From contig JAFLUJ010000170.1 of the NCBI GenBank assembly GCA_022511485.1, forward strand, positions 1-16,247: a stretch of DNA of 16,247 nucleotides, written 5' to 3'. Below are positions 14,701 to 16,247 of the stretch, piece after piece. The position numbers were made by a program, and so were the translations under genes. Below the pieces are notes generated by a model, which worked only from the letters and a program-made list of their open reading frames with translations, did not search any database and was not told where the DNA came from. This DNA comes from Oscillospiraceae bacterium (lineage in GTDB: Bacteria; Bacillota; Clostridia; Oscillospirales; Ruminococcaceae). The first letter of the stretch is position 1. Each line of letters begins with the position of its first letter.

Positions 14701-15878
14701 TCCATTTTGTCCTCAGGAACGGCGCTTATCTGCCAGAAGTCAGCGAAAGCCTTAAGATGTTCTGCTTCATCAGGATATTTCTTGATAGCGTAGTAGAATA
14801 TCCTGTAATCCGCAGGCTTGTGAGAAACCATTTCCTCGATCAGGTATTTTTCCTCGTCCTCGATGTAATCTCCCAGTTCAAGCTGGCGGATGCTGTTTGC
14901 ATAAAAGCTTGAATCCTCTGCGGAATAGCTGATGTCGTCCTTATATTCGGCAGTGACAGCGTCAATAAATGCAAGCTTGACACAGTCAATGTCGTCATTT
15001 CCGCACTTGCCGTTCAGAACAGCCAGTCTGCTGCTCATATCATCTCCGTTAAGTGCGGGAGAATAGTATTTGGAAGCAAACTCTTCCTTGCTCAGGTCGA
15101 TACCGTTTTTCCTCAGAGCGGCAGCAGTAAGCTCCAGAATAAAATCAAGCTCAGAGAATTTGTATCCCACAATATCAAGGATCTCGTTATTCTCCTCAAA
15201 GACCTTCATAACGTCGTTTATTGATGCAAAGAACTTTTCAATAGATCTTGCTCTTGTGGTATTTATGTCAATGGAAACGTTGTCCCCGAAAAGCTCAAAA
15301 TCAATAGTTTTGGATTCTGACAGGTCGGGAAGCACAGTGTCGCACTCATTGGAAAACTCCTTGAAGCGATTTTCTATGTAATCCTTGTCAATGCAGATAA
15401 TATCGCCGGGCTTGGAGGATTTCCAGAAAAAGCCGTTGTTGTATTTCTTGAAGTGCAGCACCTTATTTGTCAGCGGAGTGACGGGAGCGTACTTCTTGCC
15501 CTTTTCACGCATATACTCTTCGTTTACAATAACGGTGTCATGCTTTCCGTCGATCATCCATTCCTCGGAAAGAAATGCGTTTTCACCAAGCAGGTCAGTG
15601 AGATAGATATAACCGTTCTGCTCGGCGATGCTTCGGGCTTGCGTAAGATTAAAGGCAGACCAGTTTTCAGTATCATCGGACATAAGCAGCATATCTGCCA
15701 TACGACAGATATTCAGCGCGTTGCTGTGAGCTTCCTCATCACTGCACACTGAGATCAGCTCACCGCGTACGAGAGGGTGACAGATAAGCTTGCAGTCAGA
15801 AAGATATTTCTTTTCAAATTTATCAGGAAAGTCAGAGCATTTTTCCTTAAAAGTGTCATATTGCTTAAATATTTCCAC
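11754..15878 (-). CDS. Large helical-repeat protein with PH-like region and C-terminal zinc ribbon
   Basis: I do not recognise this 1374-residue protein as a named family. It has an N-terminal domain of unknown type (1-475). Next come about twelve tandem repeats of 51-53 residues (475-1092), each with an EL..LC..I...S.EEL..L helix pair and a later Y...I..R helix. A beta-rich segment (about 1110-1235; DGFTMTTEYLYTYSRG then VKIDDVASF) resembles bacterial PH-type domains. A Pro/Ala-rich tract holds six PAHAAEE units (1267-1336), and a zinc ribbon has CDQC and CMEC (Cys1351, 1354, 1366, 1369). No signal peptide or membrane helix is evident, so it is probably cytoplasmic. The GTG at 15878 is chosen: a GGGGG-containing site lies just before it, and a perfect promoter (15913-15941) occupies the longer reading frame. 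A scaffold or protein-interaction role is inferred only from architecture. Confidence 0.8.
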   Translation of the reverse strand: MEIFKQYDTFKEKCSDFPDKFEKKYLSDCKLICHPLVRGELISVCSDEEAHSNALNICRMADMLLMSDDTENWSAFNLTQARSIAEQNGYIYLTDLLGENAFLSEEWMIDGKHDTVIVNEEYMREKGKKYAPVTPLTNKVLHFKKYNNGFFWKSSKPGDIICIDKDYIENRFKEFSNECDTVLPDLSESKTIDFELFGDNVSIDINTTRARSIEKFFASINDVMKVFEENNEILDIVGYKFSELDFILELTAAALRKNGIDLSKEEFASKYYSPALNGDDMSSRLAVLNGKCGNDDIDCVKLAFIDAVTAEYKDDISYSAEDSSFYANSIRQLELGDYIEDEEKYLIEEMVSHKPADYRIFYYAIKKYPDEAEHLKAFADFWQISAVPEDKMENIILEAYILDECFDEQGRFCAGYEASCILKEQLEKVIGKYGIENHEYIEELEQHIDTIDKERRTFNGTLFDTPEEMKLAVRNEAYVQELCGNLSALNEDELNDLLKQIENTTLDDDAKSKYITKVRIAMSNVQTSMLEQRCLKLSVMSLDEIADLKEKITVNDYPEPVVKPFLSKINDAYASAQRIEIEAMIENSEDLRDEQLDGIMRRVASGRYDDTIKNHYKNKIAEIKEKNTRGRLAKLVEGYESLGRDQLSELIEKLSGDSFPRFMTYGAIKKVTEVLNNFDAREAAKAFENVDFATAEQLEVMKMIIADGHFSDEILAAYIPKVEQREKDLINEELSEMCEGIDNMSQEELDKLKDDIANSDKDFDPGLVEKYMNQIVQRRVELTNSELAELCKYIFSMEQSELDDLKTKLADEKYDKEYTAVYYKKIEEREHELILLELDKLCENLEDKDTPQLEELKGEILDNSKYDGVCDRYISMINDQIDRIRLSDFVKVIDTVSEMTAEEVEDFRRIAEEKREDIGEDLYHKSMAAAAEREDIIEDEKLEKLCEGIEDYSFEKAESVKATLIEGGYTPEKISAYIDKIDDRIWELHKTELDNLVGDIGSMNKEELIQAQMKVQEYDNGCPEELKSKYISAIESAISDISDKEVRELCGNIDALSVKKSQDIIRRLNNMPLDEDTKNRYIDALDKHIASIKENEAREYTRYLSGQMDDMGVNSIHLYVPNTSNLFYAKYGEISKRYISAGRYELPLLLHDGGSSNDGFTMTTEYLYTYSRGVLNRVKIDDVASFQAKKSLMSSSLNAIERNGDTHELPNALKKDIVENVAKVLTALINFIHEKRSAEHMKEMLENAVQEKALQAAAMVAPPPVAAPAHAAEEVPVEAPAPAHAAEETPVEAYVPAHAAEETSKPAHAAEEAPAPAHAAEEAPVEAPAPAHAAEEAPAAEAPAEPKPKFCDQCGAKITNPNAKFCMECGNKLV
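11871..12077 (-). repeat. PAHAAEE coding repeat tract
   Basis: Six copies of PAHAAEE are separated by 3 to 8 variable residues such as VPVEAPA, TSK and APA. The units are similar at DNA level (TGAGCAGG and TCCTCTGCTGCATGAG-like words recur on the plus strand), so slippage could change copy number. It forms a flexible linker between the PH-like region and the zinc ribbon. Confidence 0.85.
12606..14453 (-). repeat. About twelve tandem 51-residue coding repeats
   Basis: Within the large minus-strand gene, the equivalent position of the first helix falls at residues 483, 534, 585, 636, 687, 738, 791, 842, 893, 946, 997 and 1050. The spacing is 51 each time except three steps of 53. The residue there is Cys seven times and Ile, Val or Phe in the rest. 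A partial thirteenth unit (NEAREYTRYL) caps the array. The repeats have diverged at the DNA level, so they are old duplications and not a fresh expansion. Confidence 0.8.
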
Positions 15879-15912
15879 GATCAAAGCCCCCAGTTCAAAT
15901 AAATACAACATT

Positions 15913-15941
15913 ATTATACCAATTTTAAAGGTGAATGTCAA
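15913..15941 (-). promoter_or_regulatory. Perfect sigma-A promoter of the large repeat-protein gene
   Basis: Read on the minus strand, TTGACA lies at 15941-15936 and TATAAT at 15918-15913, 17 nt apart. Transcription should start near 15906, leaving about 28 nt before the GTG start at 15878. This excludes the ATG at 15941 as a start. Confidence 0.88.
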
Positions 15942-16022
15942 GAATCTTTGCTCACTATTTACAATTTATACATCATGCCGGGATGTACGTCAAAGGTATA
16001 AAAACCGCGTTTCCTCAGGCAA

Positions 16023-16082
16023 TTTACAAAAAACTCTTGACAAATTTGTAAAAATGTACAATAATATAATTATGGTATTGTA
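16023..16082. promoter_or_regulatory. Cluster of TTTACAA half-sites (possible operator)
   Basis: TTTACAAA (16023-16030) and TTTGTAAA (16045-16052) form a perfect 8-bp inverted repeat spaced by 14 nt, covering the -35 box of the plus-strand gene. TACAATA (16057-16063) and TATTGTA (16076-16082) form a second, 7-bp one around its -10 region. A further TTTACAAT lies at 15958-15965. The arrangement would suit a dimeric repressor, but AT-rich DNA makes such repeats easy by chance. Confidence 0.4.
16037..16070 (+). promoter_or_regulatory. Probable promoter of the GH4-type gene
   Basis: TTGACA at 16037-16042 is a perfect -35 box. The -10 box is ambiguous. AATAAT at 16060-16065 has the best spacing (17 nt), while TATAAT at 16065-16070 has the best sequence but a spacer of 22. 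The AT-rich run supports a promoter here for the gene at 16108. Confidence 0.6.
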
Positions 16083-16107
16083 AATACATTTGAAAGGACT
16101 GCACTTT

Positions 16108-16247
16108 ATGCTCAATAAGGATAAAAGGACCATCATCGCGTATATAGGAGGCGGCTCATTTAATTTTGGGTGGAAGCTCTTTTCCGAGCTTGCCGCCGAG
16201 GAGATATATGCTACGGTTCAGCTTTATGATACGGACAAGCAGCTGTC
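16108..16247 (+). CDS. Family 4 glycoside hydrolase, 5' end only
   Basis: The first 46 codons are visible before the window ends. The start IIAYIGGGSFNFGWKLFSEL gives the beta strand, glycine-rich loop (Gly14-Gly16, Ser17) and helix of a Rossmann NAD-binding fold. VQLYDTDKQL ends the second strand with an acidic residue, as in GH4 enzymes. GH4 members use NAD+ and a divalent metal to hydrolyse alpha- or beta-glycosides, often 6-phosphorylated or alpha-galactosides; the substrate cannot be judged from this fragment. GAAAGGA at 16092-16098 fits the ATG at 16108. It is divergent from the large repeat-protein gene. Another NAD-dependent dehydrogenase cannot be fully excluded from so short a piece. 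Confidence 0.7.
   Translation, partial: MLNKDKRTIIAYIGGGSFNFGWKLFSELAAEEIYATVQLYDTDKQL

Overview
The window looks like chromosomal DNA of a strictly anaerobic, moderate-GC Firmicute, most like Ruminococcus or a relative in the Oscillospiraceae. The reasons are AAAGGAGG-type ribosome binding sites, consensus sigma-A promoters, a full set of [FeFe]-hydrogenase maturases, Rnf/Nqr-family membrane subunits, a class A penicillin-binding protein and a GH4-type sugar hydrolase. The placement is inferred from gene content; no rRNA or tRNA gene is present.

Layout. (1) 1-5359, plus strand: a compact, apparently co-transcribed block. It holds the 3' end of an RnfD-like subunit, an RnfE-like and an RnfA-like membrane subunit, a membrane-anchored putative glycoside hydrolase and a class A PBP, closed by a hairpin at 5381-5415. 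(2) 5439-6554: an RlmL-type (THUMP plus Rossmann) RNA methyltransferase. (3) 6571-7304: an AT-rich Phd/VapC-type toxin-antitoxin pair with its own consensus promoter. (4) 7325-11739: the hydrogenase maturation operon, made of a promoter, a leader ending in an intrinsic terminator, a TM1266-family regulator, hydE, a repeat-bearing gap, hydG, hydF and a bidirectional terminator. (5) 11754-15878, minus strand: one 1374-residue protein with about twelve tandem 51-residue helical repeats, a possible PH-like domain, a PAHAAEE tract and a C-terminal zinc ribbon. (6) 15879-16107: a divergent promoter region rich in TTTACAA-type half-sites, followed by the 5' end of a GH4-family gene.

How the genes work together. 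HydE, HydG and HydF build the 2Fe subcluster of the [FeFe]-hydrogenase H-cluster. The structural hydrogenase is not in this window. The TM1266-type protein ahead of hydE and the terminator in the leader suggest that this operon is regulated. The hydrolase and the PBP form a cell-envelope module downstream of the Rnf-like subunits.

The most unusual items are three. The Rnf-like trio has lost three of the four cysteines that hold the intramembrane [2Fe-2S] cluster in Nqr/Rnf, and rnfG is missing from its usual place. The 1374-residue repeat protein has a 51-residue period and matches no family I recognise. The hyd leader has a helix that is mutually exclusive with its terminator.
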